From Fidelibacterota bacterium (GTDB lineage: Bacteria > Fidelibacterota > UBA8477 > JABMPR01): a stretch of 64,000 nucleotides of DNA. The stretch lies in assembly GCA_021734255.1 (NCBI GenBank), contig JAIPJM010000009.1, positions 1-64,000 on the forward strand, given 5' to 3'. The first letter of the stretch is position 1; the number at the start of each line of letters is the position of its first letter. The notes below the pieces were generated by a model, which was given only the letters and a program-made list of their open reading frames with translations, was not told where the DNA came from and searched no databases. This document shows, piece after piece, positions 29,952 through 40,202 of the stretch. Made by a program: the position numbers and the translations under genes.

Positions 29952-32042
29952 CTAATCCATTAACATTTGGTGCAAATAGGTAAATTCGATACCTGACCTG
30001 AAGGCATACTGTTTCAGATTCGATCCGGCAGCATGTCCACCTTCTATATTTTCCCAATACATGACAGGATGCCCCTGCTCGATCATTCGTGCCGTCATCT
30101 TTCTGGCATGAGCGGGATGGACCCGGTCATCTTTTGTTGAAGTGACAAAAAGCGGCTTAGGGTAATTGACATCGGGTGATAGCAAATGATAGGGTGAATG
30201 TGCTTTAAGATAGGCACCCTCAAGTGGGTCATCCGGATCGCCGTACTCACCCATCCAGCTGGCTCCCGCCAGCAGTTTGTGATAGCGCAGCATATCCAGT
30301 AGCGGAACCTGGCTGACCACAGCATGATAGAGATCTGGACGCATGGTGAAGGCAACTCCAACTAACAGGCCGCCCCCACTACCGCCCATGATGCCCAATT
30401 TTGGTGGACTCGTGATGCCACGATCGATCAGATCTTCAGAGACGGCAAAAAAGTCTTCATAGGATTTATGGCGATTGGTCTTCAGGGCTGCCTGATGCCA
30501 GGCAGGACCATATTCGCCACCTCCGCGAATATTGGCAAGAGCAAAGACACCACCTTTTTCCATCCACAGTTTACCCATTTTTCCCCAGTATTCTGATTTC
30601 TCAGAAACTTCAAACCCACCATACCCATAAAGCAGTGTGGGGTTGTTACCATCCAGTTCCATACCCTTTGGAGCAACCAGGAAGTAGGGAACACGGGTGC
30701 CATCTTTACTGATGGCGAATTTCTGGGTCAACTCCAGATCATCACTTTTGAATCGAGCCGGTAATTGCTGAAGGACGACAGCCTCACTGGTGGCATCCGC
30801 CAGATAACCCAAGGTTGTGGGTGTGATCAGGTCTTCATGGGTATAAAAGAAATCGGGATGCAGTGATCCTGCACTTTTGATGGTAAGCGTACCATTTTCA
30901 GGAAGAGCTAATTTCTCGAGTTTCCACCCGTCCAGATGTGGCGATACACGGAGGACATGATCAACCACATCTCCCTGAACAGTGATGAGTACATGGGTAG
31001 AAGTAAAATTGATGGCTAGAATAGCACTTTTTGAACCGGGTGTAAGTACTGCTGATTTATGTGTGCCATCCAGATCGACTGCTACCAGTGATCCTTTCGC
31101 TATATCATCCCAATTTGATCGGAGAAGTATGAAGATCCGGTCCTGCCAGATCCCCTGAAAATCTGCATCGGTAGGGATGTTCAATTTCTTTGCCTCAAAC
31201 GCGTCATTCACCAGGAGAATGTCATGGGTCCAGAAATCCACTGAGCGGCTGATAAGCGAGTAGTTTTTATCATGATTAAATTGGGTCCAGCCCCAGATTG
31301 CAACATAGTCCGGGGGTACGGAGGCGATTGACTCTTTATTGTTAAAGTCTTCCCCCCGCTTCCAGATACGGATCGTTGAGGGATACCCACTTTCGGTCAT
31401 GGTACCAGTCCCAAAATCAGTTGAGAGGAAGACAGTATTCTCATCGATCCAACTCACCGTTTGTTTTGCTTCCTCAGTATTGAATCCATCCTGAACAAAG
31501 GATTTCGTTCTTACATCAAATTCCCGCACCACGACTGCGTCTTTACCCCCGCGTGACAACTCGATGAGGAAGCGGTCATAAGTAGGTGGCAGACCGGTGG
31601 CACCCTTATAGACCCAATTCTCCCCTTCTTCTGCTGATAGCTTATCAAAATCGATCAGCACATCCCATTGTGGTTGGTTCTCAAGATATGCTTGCGTTGG
31701 GGAGCGGCGCCAGAGTCCTCGAATATTGGTCTCATCCCGCCAGAAGTTATAAATGTAGTCGCCTCTAATGGTCCCGGACAGGATGCGATCAGTGGCTTCG
31801 TAAATGGCCAGGGCTTCGCTGGTGAACTGCTCAAAGCGGGGATCAGCCTCAATCAACTTCATGGTGGCATCGCTCTGTTCCCAGGCCCATTTCAAGGCTT
31901 TCTCCCCTTCCACTTCCTCCAGCCAGAGGTATGGGTCAATCCCGTTTTGGGTGTTGTGCGTTTCAGCATTCTGCGTTTGCGGGACACATGAAAACATTGC
32001 TGAAACAAAAATGATATAAATAAAAGGCAACAGATATTTCAT
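29952..32042 (-). CDS. Prolyl oligopeptidase (S9A) family lipoprotein
   Basis: PYLWLEEVEGEKALKW, GGSGGGLLVG nucleophile elbow, SFCVPQ lipobox-like start. Confidence 0.93.
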   Translation of the reverse strand: MKYLLPFIYIIFVSAMFSCVPQTQNAETHNTQNGIDPYLWLEEVEGEKALKWAWEQSDATMKLIEADPRFEQFTSEALAIYEATDRILSGTIRGDYIYNFWRDETNIRGLWRRSPTQAYLENQPQWDVLIDFDKLSAEEGENWVYKGATGLPPTYDRFLIELSRGGKDAVVVREFDVRTKSFVQDGFNTEEAKQTVSWIDENTVFLSTDFGTGTMTESGYPSTIRIWKRGEDFNNKESIASVPPDYVAIWGWTQFNHDKNYSLISRSVDFWTHDILLVNDAFEAKKLNIPTDADFQGIWQDRIFILLRSNWDDIAKGSLVAVDLDGTHKSAVLTPGSKSAILAINFTSTHVLITVQGDVVDHVLRVSPHLDGWKLEKLALPENGTLTIKSAGSLHPDFFYTHEDLITPTTLGYLADATSEAVVLQQLPARFKSDDLELTQKFAISKDGTRVPYFLVAPKGMELDGNNPTLLYGYGGFEVSEKSEYWGKMGKLWMEKGGVFALANIRGGGEYGPAWHQAALKTNRHKSYEDFFAVSEDLIDRGITSPPKLGIMGGSGGGLLVGVAFTMRPDLYHAVVSQVPLLDMLRYHKLLAGASWMGEYGDPDDPLEGAYLKAHSPYHLLSPDVNYPKPLFVTSTKDDRVHPAHARKMTARMIEQGHPVMYWENIEGGHAAGSNLKQYAFRSGIEFTYLHQMLMD

Positions 32043-32052
32043 GAGCTTCCCT

Positions 32053-32382
32053 TTATGCGCAGTTCACGCATTTCTCTGATTCCGGCAGCATCATCAACCG
32101 TCCGACTGGAATGGGCTCGTTGCAGGATCTGCACTTGCCATAGTCCTCACGCTCGACTCGTTTCAGCGATGATTCAAGTTTTTGAAGTTTCGCCTGGGTC
32201 TTTTGCAGCAGATGTTCATTCACACTCTTGTTATTAAGTGCTTCCATCCGGGAGAGTCGACCAATGGCAGCATCGGGTGCAATGGGTTGGGTCAGCTCTT
32301 CCAACTCTTCGATGAGTTGACTTGCATCAGCTATCTCATCCTGGATACGTGCTTTGATCTGTGATTTATCTGAAGCTTTCAT
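32053..32382 (-). CDS. DksA/TraR-family zinc-finger protein
   Basis: YGKCRSCNEPIPVGRLMMLPESEKCVNCA. Confidence 0.9.
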   Translation of the reverse strand: MKASDKSQIKARIQDEIADASQLIEELEELTQPIAPDAAIGRLSRMEALNNKSVNEHLLQKTQAKLQKLESSLKRVEREDYGKCRSCNEPIPVGRLMMLPESEKCVNCA

Positions 32383-32435
32383 AAATATTTGACCAAATTA
32401 AGATTTAAATTCAAAATACAAAAATGTATCGAAAG

Positions 32436-32470
32436 ATAAAGAGACAGCGAAAATCGCTGCCTCTTTGAAT
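32436..32470. terminator. Intrinsic terminator
   Basis: AAAGAGaCAGCG-AAAAT-CGCTGcCTCTTTG downstream of fadN. Confidence 0.7.
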
Positions 32471-32561
32471 TGCACCTTGAGGAGGAAAACGTGTCACGCC
32501 GTAGCGCCATGCATAGGCGGACGGATAACCTTTAGGTGCAGGTGATTGTCGTTTCAATACC

Positions 32562-34910
32562 CTAGTTTCTTAAGGGTTTTCCTTTTTTCCACATGAATTC
32601 TATGCGGTCACGGGTCTTTGGTTCCGTAGCCAAAGACACAAAGGCTTCTCTTTCAATATCCAGGATGTACTGCTCATCGAGAGGGGTCATGATGCCACCC
32701 TTCTCGCCACCTGTCAGTACATAGGATAACTTGTCTGCTATGAATGCATCATGCTCAGAGATCTTCCCGGTCTTCAGGAAGCCCTTCACTGTGCTCTTCA
32801 CCGCCAGACGGCCACCCTTGCCCGGTAGAAAGATATCTTTTCTCATTTCTGGTGCTACATAACCCTCAGCCATTGCCAGCACCTCCTGCTTGGCCGCAGC
32901 GACTCGATGATCACCATTAACGATGATCTTGTCGTCCTTGGTCAGATAACCAATGGCGACCGCCTCCTTGGCAGACATGGATACCTTGGCAAAGCCAATA
33001 GCCTCAAAGCATTTCTGGGCCACCGGAAACGCACCAGCACGACCTTTGGACAGGCGGTCCTGCATTTTCATGATCATGCGCAGATTTCCGCCTGCCCCGG
33101 GGATCAAGCCAACACCAACCTCAACCAAGCCCGTATATAACTCGGCTGCTGCAACGATCCGGTCACAGGCACCGATGGTTTCATACCCACCACCCAAGGC
33201 CAATGAATGCGGTGCGGCAACAACCGGAAATGGAGCAAAACGCAGCTTCTGCAGGGTGTCCTGCATGGATCTACTCATGTTCTCCAAACTGTCCCAGTCC
33301 TTGTCATCAATGGCTTTCAGCATGAGAGCCAGGTTAGCACCAGCACTAAAATGCGTGGCTTCTGAGGCAATGACCAGACCCTTATATTTGTTCTCACTCA
33401 CCCAGTCAACAGCCTGATCGAACATACTGATGATGGAACCATCAATTGGATTGAATGTGGGTTGTAGAACAGAATGCATGGTGACGGCTGCCACACCATC
33501 CCCCAGGTCAATGAGCGAAGCGGACCAGTCCTTTTTGATCAGTCCACCTGTTTTCTTGATCACCTCAAAATCAACAGCTAATTCATGAGTCGGAATGGGC
33601 TGCATTTTCTCGGTTGCTGGATCATAAAAGGTTTTCACCATCCCATCAAACCCATAGAAGGAATCGACGCCATTCTCCAGCATCTTGGCAACCCACTGAG
33701 GGATCTTTCTTCCGTCTTTTTTCATACGATCAACGGTTTCAGCAACACCCAGCGCATCCCAGATCTCGAAGGGACCCATTTCCCAGCCAAAGCCCCATTT
33801 CATGGAGTTGTCAATATTGACCACGTCATCAGCGATCTCAGGCAGTCGGTTGGCTGAATAGATGAGGATGCCAGCATGAAGGTCCCAGAGAAACTTCCCG
33901 GCCACATCGTCGATCTTGAGCAGGCTTCTTAATTTGCCAGGTAGATAGGTTTCGTTCTTGGAAACACGGACCGCATCGAATCTCTTCTTGACTGCAGGAC
34001 CATACTCCAGCGTATCAAGATCCAGGGCCAGGATCGTCTTTTTATCCACTTTGTGGTAGAAACCCTGACCAGCTTTTTGACCCAGCCAGCCATTCTCCAA
34101 CATCTTGGTGAGATAATCCGGGATCTTGAACATATCGCGCTCTTCATCGTCCTCACCTTTGTCATAAGCATTCTCTGCCACATGGACCAGCGTATCCAAC
34201 CCGACTACATCAGCAGTTCTGAAGGTGGCAGATTTCATATGACCGATCATGGTACCTGTGAGGAGATCAACATCCGGGATACTCAGGCCTTTTTCTCTGG
34301 CCAGTTTGAGAGTCAGCATCATCCCATAAACACCGATGCGATTCGCTACAAAGTTGGCTGTATCCTTCGCCCAGACCACACCCTTTCCGAGCACATCCTC
34401 CAGGAAAACTGCCATATCCTGCATGGCCTGTTTGTCGGTATCATCATTGCCAACCAGCTCCACCAGTTTCATGTAACGGGGGGGGTTGAAGAAATGTGTA
34501 ATGAAAAATCGTTTCTTCACTTCCTCAGGCATGACTGATGCCATATCAGCCAATGACAACCCAGAGGTATTACTGGTCAGAATAGCTGTTTTGCTCATTT
34601 TTGGAATGATCTTCTCAAACAGACCATGTTTCCAGTCCAAGCGCTCTGCGATCACCTCGACCACCCAGTCTACCTCGCCGATCCTGGCCAGATGATCATC
34701 ATAGTTGCAGGCTTCGATCATCCCCAGCGTCTTCGGATTGTACACCGGACTGGGTTTTAGCTTTTTCATCCCCTCCAAGCCCTTTTCAGCCAGCTCCTGA
34801 TCCATATCGAAGAGGAGGCTGGGAATGCCTGCGTTCGAAAGATGGGTTGCGATCTGTGCACCCATGACTCCGGCACCCAGAACTGCCACCTTTTCTATTT
34901 TAAAAGCCAT
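32562..34910 (-). CDS. fadN: 3-hydroxyacyl-CoA dehydrogenase / enoyl-CoA hydratase (FadN-type)
   Basis: VAVLGAGVMGAQIATHLSNAG Rossmann, hydratase-like ALGGGYETIGACDRIVAA. Confidence 0.93.
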   Translation of the reverse strand: MAFKIEKVAVLGAGVMGAQIATHLSNAGIPSLLFDMDQELAEKGLEGMKKLKPSPVYNPKTLGMIEACNYDDHLARIGEVDWVVEVIAERLDWKHGLFEKIIPKMSKTAILTSNTSGLSLADMASVMPEEVKKRFFITHFFNPPRYMKLVELVGNDDTDKQAMQDMAVFLEDVLGKGVVWAKDTANFVANRIGVYGMMLTLKLAREKGLSIPDVDLLTGTMIGHMKSATFRTADVVGLDTLVHVAENAYDKGEDDEERDMFKIPDYLTKMLENGWLGQKAGQGFYHKVDKKTILALDLDTLEYGPAVKKRFDAVRVSKNETYLPGKLRSLLKIDDVAGKFLWDLHAGILIYSANRLPEIADDVVNIDNSMKWGFGWEMGPFEIWDALGVAETVDRMKKDGRKIPQWVAKMLENGVDSFYGFDGMVKTFYDPATEKMQPIPTHELAVDFEVIKKTGGLIKKDWSASLIDLGDGVAAVTMHSVLQPTFNPIDGSIISMFDQAVDWVSENKYKGLVIASEATHFSAGANLALMLKAIDDKDWDSLENMSRSMQDTLQKLRFAPFPVVAAPHSLALGGGYETIGACDRIVAAAELYTGLVEVGVGLIPGAGGNLRMIMKMQDRLSKGRAGAFPVAQKCFEAIGFAKVSMSAKEAVAIGYLTKDDKIIVNGDHRVAAAKQEVLAMAEGYVAPEMRKDIFLPGKGGRLAVKSTVKGFLKTGKISEHDAFIADKLSYVLTGGEKGGIMTPLDEQYILDIEREAFVSLATEPKTRDRIEFMWKKGKPLRN

Positions 34911-34912
34911 GC

Positions 34913-36049
34913 TTAACTCCTCTCAATAATGGTCGCAATCCCTTGCCCTGTCCCGATACACATGGTGGCCAGACCGAGCTTCGTGTCATTCTGTTCCATG
35001 ACATTCAATAGCGTGGTCACGATGCGGGCACCAGAGCAACCCAGCGGATGACCAAGCGCAATGGCACCCCCGTTCAGATTGATCTTATCAACCGGGAAGT
35101 TACCCTTACGAATGACGTAGAGTGACTGAGCCGCAAAGGCTTCATTCAATTCTATGGTATCGATCTGGTCCAAGGTCAATCCTGCATTTTTAAGTGCTTT
35201 CTCAGTCGCAGGAAGCGGACCGGCTCCCATACGGGTTGGTTCCACTCCAGCTACCGCTCTTGAGATGATCTTCGCCCTGACCTTTAGACCCAATTCCTCT
35301 GCTTTGGTATTGCTCATAACCAAAACGGCAGAAGCACCCACGCTTATGGGGCTGGAAGTGGCTGCTGTGATGGTCCCCTCTTCTTCGAATGCTGGTGAGA
35401 GTGATTTGATCTTCTCAACATCTGGCTCTCTGGGTCCCTCATCCTTCTCTACTTTTACACCGTCTATCTCAATGGGAACGATCTCATTGTCAAACTTGCC
35501 TGCTGCCTGGGCAGCCAATGCTTTCTTGTGAGACTGGATGGCGAACGCATCCTGATCTTCCCGGCTGATCTCCAGCTCCTGGGCCAGATTTTCAGCTGTC
35601 TCACCCATGCCCATGTAATAGTCCATCTCGAATAATTCTGGACTGAAATCTGGGTTGTATCCACCCATGGGCACACCGAACATATCCTCAACACCGGCAG
35701 CAATACCGATCTCCTTATCCCCTGCCAGAATGGACGTGCTGAGCTGATGCAGGGCATCCATGGATGAGCCGCAGAAACGGTTGATGGTGCTTCCCGTGGT
35801 TGTCACCGGGAAATCCGCAAGCAGAGCGACACCTCTCCCCATGAGCATACCCTGGTTGCCTTCGGGAAATGCACAGCCAAGGACGACATCTTCCACCAAT
35901 TCAGGTTTTAAGCCAGGATTCCTGTCAACCAATGCTTTTACGACCTGTGCAGCAATGGCATCAGGACGCATACCGATCATTTCGCCATTTTTTAAACCGA
36001 TGGGACTGCGAACGGCATCGACTATGACACTATATCTTTCACTCATCAT
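34913..36049 (-). CDS. fadA: Acetyl-CoA acyltransferase (thiolase)
   Basis: NRFCGSSMDALHQ, NLNGGAIALGHPLGCSGARI, MCIGTGQG. Confidence 0.96.
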   Translation of the reverse strand: MMSERYSVIVDAVRSPIGLKNGEMIGMRPDAIAAQVVKALVDRNPGLKPELVEDVVLGCAFPEGNQGMLMGRGVALLADFPVTTTGSTINRFCGSSMDALHQLSTSILAGDKEIGIAAGVEDMFGVPMGGYNPDFSPELFEMDYYMGMGETAENLAQELEISREDQDAFAIQSHKKALAAQAAGKFDNEIVPIEIDGVKVEKDEGPREPDVEKIKSLSPAFEEEGTITAATSSPISVGASAVLVMSNTKAEELGLKVRAKIISRAVAGVEPTRMGAGPLPATEKALKNAGLTLDQIDTIELNEAFAAQSLYVIRKGNFPVDKINLNGGAIALGHPLGCSGARIVTTLLNVMEQNDTKLGLATMCIGTGQGIATIIERS

Positions 36050-36070
36050 TAAATCTCCTAAACCTTACGC

Positions 36071-37843
36071 TTAATCGTTGAGCGGGTACTCGCCCCGCTT
36101 CAGCAAGAGTTGAAAAATTACTTTCTGTTCCTCGATCACATCTGCATGATAGTCAAGGGCAAGTACGGCCTCATCCAACTTGAGCAGTTTTGAGCTCCTC
36201 TCATCTACACCCAGGATATGTCTGAGGATCTTTTTGGACCTGGAAATGATCAATTCCAAATTCCGCAGAATTGAAACCCTGGTGACCGAAAGTGCGGCAT
36301 CGCGTCTGGGATGGTTTTCATCCAGCTGCAGGTATCTTCTGAGAACACTGAAAATGATCTGCTGGGCGATCACCATATCTGCGAACGCCTCGATCTCGAA
36401 TTGGGTATTCCGGAAATCCTGTCCATGTTTAAGGATCAGCTCATGCAAAGTCTTAAGCACTATGCCGCGACCCAGTTCTACAGCCTTGATCTCTGCATTC
36501 AATGGATGATCATCAGGGACCTCAACTACTGGCATCCATGCATCACCCAGTTCCTGGATCTGCTCCCGCATGGGAAGCTCTTCCAGAATGGCTTTCTTCA
36601 TGGCAATTCCAGATATGATCATCTTATTGATCTCGTTGGTTCCCTCGAAGATTCGATTCACTCGCTCATCCCGGAGCAATCGTGCAAAGGGATATTCTTC
36701 AGAGACACCGTATCCGCCAAGTACCTGCAAGCCATCATCAGCTGTGATCCACAGCGCCTCTGATGAATAGATCTTATTCGTACTATTCTCAATGGCATGA
36801 TCCTCGATAACGGAATAAAGATGGTTGTAGTACTCTGGATCATCTTCGGGAAATTTCTCAACTGCTAGATCGATGGACCCGGTTGATTGGTAGGTGATAG
36901 TATCTGCTTCATAACAGCGGATCACCATATCTGCGAACTTGCGCTGCATCATTCCGAAGGCAGTCAGGGGCTGCGCAAACTGATGCCGTTCTTTGGCATA
37001 ATCCAGGGCCGTCTTGATGGCGCGCTTCGCACCACCCATGGTGACAGCACCCAATTTGAGTCGGCCGATATAGAGTACATTGAAGGCAACTGCTGCACCC
37101 TTGCCAACCTCACTGATCACATTTTCCACTGGCACTTTGCAGTCTTTCAACACATAGGTAGTCGTTGACGACCCCTTGATGCCCAGCTTATGCTCTTCCG
37201 GACCTCTTTCCCAGCCAGTGGTATCCTGATCCAGAATGAATGCAGTGAGCTTCTCGCCATCGACCTTGGCGAAGACGATACCCACATCTGCCCAACTTCC
37301 GTTGGTGATAAATTGTTTGACGCCATTGAGAATGTAGTGAGTTCCCTCATCATTCAACTTGGCACTTGCTGTACCATTAAGGGCATCGGATCCTGCGCCA
37401 GGTTCTGTCAAGGCATAGGAACTCATCCACTCGCCGGTCATCATTTTCGGAATATATTTTTCCCTCTGCTCATCTGTTCCGTACCAGAGGATGGGCAACA
37501 GACCTATCCCAGTGTGGTCGGTTGCAGTGACCAATAATGAGGAGCTATCACTTTTTCCCATGGCCTCCAGGGCTAAAGCTGCTGCTGTCTTATCCAGACC
37601 AATACCACCGTATTTCTCTGGGACATCCATTCCCAGGATCCCCATCTCCCCCATTTGTGTTAAGAGTTCACGGGTGAGGTCTTCATTCAGCTTCTCTATT
37701 TCTTCTGCCTGGGGAGAAATAACTTCCCTTGCAAAATCACTGATAGCCTCGAAAAATTCTTTTTGATCATCACTCCATTTTTCCCGTGTGAATATCTCAT
37801 CCACGCCAAAGGGTGTGGTTAAAAATGCGCCACCCTTATTCAT
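36071..37843 (-). CDS. fadE: Acyl-CoA dehydrogenase
   Basis: YALTEPGAGSDA, QVLGGYGVSEEYPFARLLRDERVNRIFEGTNEIN. Confidence 0.95.
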   Translation of the reverse strand: MNKGGAFLTTPFGVDEIFTREKWSDDQKEFFEAISDFAREVISPQAEEIEKLNEDLTRELLTQMGEMGILGMDVPEKYGGIGLDKTAAALALEAMGKSDSSSLLVTATDHTGIGLLPILWYGTDEQREKYIPKMMTGEWMSSYALTEPGAGSDALNGTASAKLNDEGTHYILNGVKQFITNGSWADVGIVFAKVDGEKLTAFILDQDTTGWERGPEEHKLGIKGSSTTTYVLKDCKVPVENVISEVGKGAAVAFNVLYIGRLKLGAVTMGGAKRAIKTALDYAKERHQFAQPLTAFGMMQRKFADMVIRCYEADTITYQSTGSIDLAVEKFPEDDPEYYNHLYSVIEDHAIENSTNKIYSSEALWITADDGLQVLGGYGVSEEYPFARLLRDERVNRIFEGTNEINKMIISGIAMKKAILEELPMREQIQELGDAWMPVVEVPDDHPLNAEIKAVELGRGIVLKTLHELILKHGQDFRNTQFEIEAFADMVIAQQIIFSVLRRYLQLDENHPRRDAALSVTRVSILRNLELIISRSKKILRHILGVDERSSKLLKLDEAVLALDYHADVIEEQKVIFQLLLKRGEYPLND

Positions 37844-37880
37844 ATTCGTCTCCTTATGTTGGAACTGATTTTCATGCGTA

Positions 37881-38480
37881 TTAATTTTTTACTGCAATCT
37901 CATTTAGAACGAATTCCATGTTCATATCCACATATTCTTCCAGTGAGAAATCTTCTGGTTGAAAAAGGACAAACCAGATCATACCATGGAGTGAGTTCAT
38001 GATCGTCAGGGCGATCAGACGTGCATTTACCTGCTTGAATTCACCATAATTGATGCCCCTCTGGATCAGTGTTTCCAGCTCAGATAATATCCGGTGATAT
38101 AATTGACTCGCCAATTCACGCGTTTCTCTGTCTCGATTGGCAAAAGACCAGATCTCCGGCTCGACAAGAAACCAATTAGGATTCCGCTTGAAAATCTTGG
38201 TTGTAAATCGTGCAACACGTTTGAGCAACTCTGCTGATGGTCGTCCCCTCATGTCTCCTGATCTGTCAATGGCAGAAAACTGATCCATCCAGTGTTCAAC
38301 AAGGGCCACAAAAAGGTCGCGCTTCCCCTGAAAATGGTGGTAGATAGCCCCCTTGCTTAGCCCGATCTCATCAACAATATCATCCATTCTGGTCTCAGAA
38401 TAGCCTTTACGCACAAAAACTGTGAGCGCAGCTTCCAGGATTTCAATCTTGCGTTCCGAGCGTGGTCTTCTCTCTGTCAT
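37881..38480 (-). CDS. TetR-family regulator (likely fatty-acid catabolism)
   Basis: EAALTVFVRKGYSETRMDDIVDEIGLSKGAIYHHFQGKRDLF HTH. Confidence 0.95.
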   Translation of the reverse strand: MTERRPRSERKIEILEAALTVFVRKGYSETRMDDIVDEIGLSKGAIYHHFQGKRDLFVALVEHWMDQFSAIDRSGDMRGRPSAELLKRVARFTTKIFKRNPNWFLVEPEIWSFANRDRETRELASQLYHRILSELETLIQRGINYGEFKQVNARLIALTIMNSLHGMIWFVLFQPEDFSLEEYVDMNMEFVLNEIAVKN

Positions 38481-38503
38481 CCCATCGCCTTTTATTTGTT
38501 TTA

Positions 38504-38531
38504 ATTACATACCGACTGGTCGGTATGTAAT
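38504..38531. promoter_or_regulatory. TetR operator palindrome
   Basis: ATTACATACCGAC-TG-GTCGGTATGTAAT, 13-bp perfect arms 23 bp upstream of tetR start. Confidence 0.8.
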
Positions 38532-38684
38532 ATATTTCAGGATAAACATGAATCAAGAAATGCTTTTATTCCGGGGACAAAAGAAACTACAGGCCCTTTA
38601 ATTTTTGGGCTGAAATTATACTTTACTTTTTTATCTTATGCTGATTAGCAAGTAATGTTTTAACGGAAGCGGAGGACTAACCGA

Positions 38685-39686
38685 ATGAAGATATTTCTAA
38701 AGGTATTCTTGTGCATATCTGTCAGTATGGTAATACTACAATGCGGAGGTAAAAAAGCAGCTGAAGATCTGAGCTACTACCAAGGTGTACTGGATAAAGC
38801 GAAACCCATGTTCGCCGTCATCCCAGCACAAATGCCTGGTTCTGAGAATGATACAGATGGTATTATTAAACTCGGGGAGAAACTATATCACGAAACTGCG
38901 CTCTCAAACACGAAAGAGATGTCATGCAACACTTGCCACAACCTCACACAGGCTGGGGTGGACAATCTCCCAACGTCCAAGGGAACAAATGGTATCCCTG
39001 GCACCCGGAACTCCCCAACGGTTTTCAATGCCGGATTTCATTTCGCTCAATTCTGGGATGGGCGGGCAGCGGACCTAAAAGAACAAGCCGGTGGTCCTAT
39101 TCTCAATCCAGCTGAGATGTCCCACTCGGATACGGCAACTGCTGTTGCCAGGATCAAAGCCATTGATGCATATACCCCGCTCTTTATTGCAGCATTTGGT
39201 GAGGGTTCTATTAATTATGAGAGCATGACAGAAGCATTGGCTGCATTTGAGCGGACCCTCATCACCAGAGATCGCTTTGATGATTTCTTACATGGGGATC
39301 TGACCGCTCTGACCAAAACCGAAGTTGAAGGCCTTGCTCTTTTTATGGAAAAAGCCTGTACAACCTGTCACCTGGGTTCCATGCTGGGTGCAAACATATT
39401 CCAGAAGAGTGGTTTGTTGAAGCCCTATAAGAATCTTGAGGATAAAGGACGCTTCGAGGTAACTGGCAACGAACAGGATAAATATATTTTCAAGGTTCCC
39501 TCCTTGCGCAATGTAGCATTAACTGGACCTTATTTTCACGATGGTGGTGTAGAAAGCCTGGAGGAAACTATCATCATGATGGGTGAGATGCAGTTAATGC
39601 AAGAAATCTCTCCAGAGCAAGCAACAAAGATCGCCGCATTCCTGGCATCAATGAATGGAAAGCAGTTTGATAAGGAGTCCATCTGA
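38685..39686 (+). CDS. Di-haem cytochrome c peroxidase-like protein
   Basis: Two CxxCH motifs (CNTCH, CTTCH), ALSNTKEMSCNTCHNL, FKVPSLRNVALTGPYFHDG. Confidence 0.95.
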   Translation: MKIFLKVFLCISVSMVILQCGGKKAAEDLSYYQGVLDKAKPMFAVIPAQMPGSENDTDGIIKLGEKLYHETALSNTKEMSCNTCHNLTQAGVDNLPTSKGTNGIPGTRNSPTVFNAGFHFAQFWDGRAADLKEQAGGPILNPAEMSHSDTATAVARIKAIDAYTPLFIAAFGEGSINYESMTEALAAFERTLITRDRFDDFLHGDLTALTKTEVEGLALFMEKACTTCHLGSMLGANIFQKSGLLKPYKNLEDKGRFEVTGNEQDKYIFKVPSLRNVALTGPYFHDGGVESLEETIIMMGEMQLMQEISPEQATKIAAFLASMNGKQFDKESI

Positions 39687-39713
39687 TCAACTAATTTCTT
39701 GATACTGAATGAA

Positions 39714-39750
39714 ACTAAAAAGGTGAGTCGTTTTCCTCACCTTTTTAGTT
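39714..39750. terminator. Bidirectional terminator
   Basis: AACTAAAAGGTGAG-TCGTTTTC-CTCACCTTTTTAGTT between convergent genes. Confidence 0.8.
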
Positions 39751-40188
39751 TCCGACAAAATATTCCAGAATGTTTCGACTCAATTCGCCACCAGCCAAGC
39801 CGGTCCCCAAGGTGAAAACTGCCAGAAGCAACGCCAGAGATGGAAAGACCCATCCAGAGAGGGCCCATTCCTTTCTCTCCAAAACAGCGAATACACGGGC
39901 TACTGCAAAGATGATAACAAGCCAGACCAGGATGTTTCCCATGTCAGTATGTCTATCCAGAGATTCAGCAATAGCGGCTGCCAGCGCTTCATTTGAACGG
40001 ACTGCTATCTCTGCAAGATTGCCACTGAAGGCAGATGGTAAGGCGGCAAGTGCAGCCATGATCTGCAGGATGAAGGCAGTTTTGTGCAGATCTACTTGAT
40101 TTCTGACAGCAGCGTAGGCATCAAATGCAGAAGCCACCATCACTAAAGCGATCGGAAAATGTACAAAAAACGGATGCAGTTCTGCCAT
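39745..40188 (-). CDS. DUF2231-like membrane protein
   Basis: LHPFFVHFPIALVMVASAFDAYAA, four TM. Confidence 0.75.
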   Translation of the reverse strand: MAELHPFFVHFPIALVMVASAFDAYAAVRNQVDLHKTAFILQIMAALAALPSAFSGNLAEIAVRSNEALAAAIAESLDRHTDMGNILVWLVIIFAVARVFAVLERKEWALSGWVFPSLALLLAVFTLGTGLAGGELSRNILEYFVGN

Positions 40189-40202
40189 GAATATGCTCCT
40201 GT

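Noticed and set aside
29506-30057. 183-aa minus-strand ORF opposite hypE
   Set aside because: Fully antisense to hypE and without domain signal.
34053-34538. 161-aa plus-strand ORF opposite fadN, and similar shadow ORFs (e.g. 35154..35531, 36311..36763, 42143..42715)
   Set aside because: Antisense shadow frames with no family resemblance and no RBS/operon context.
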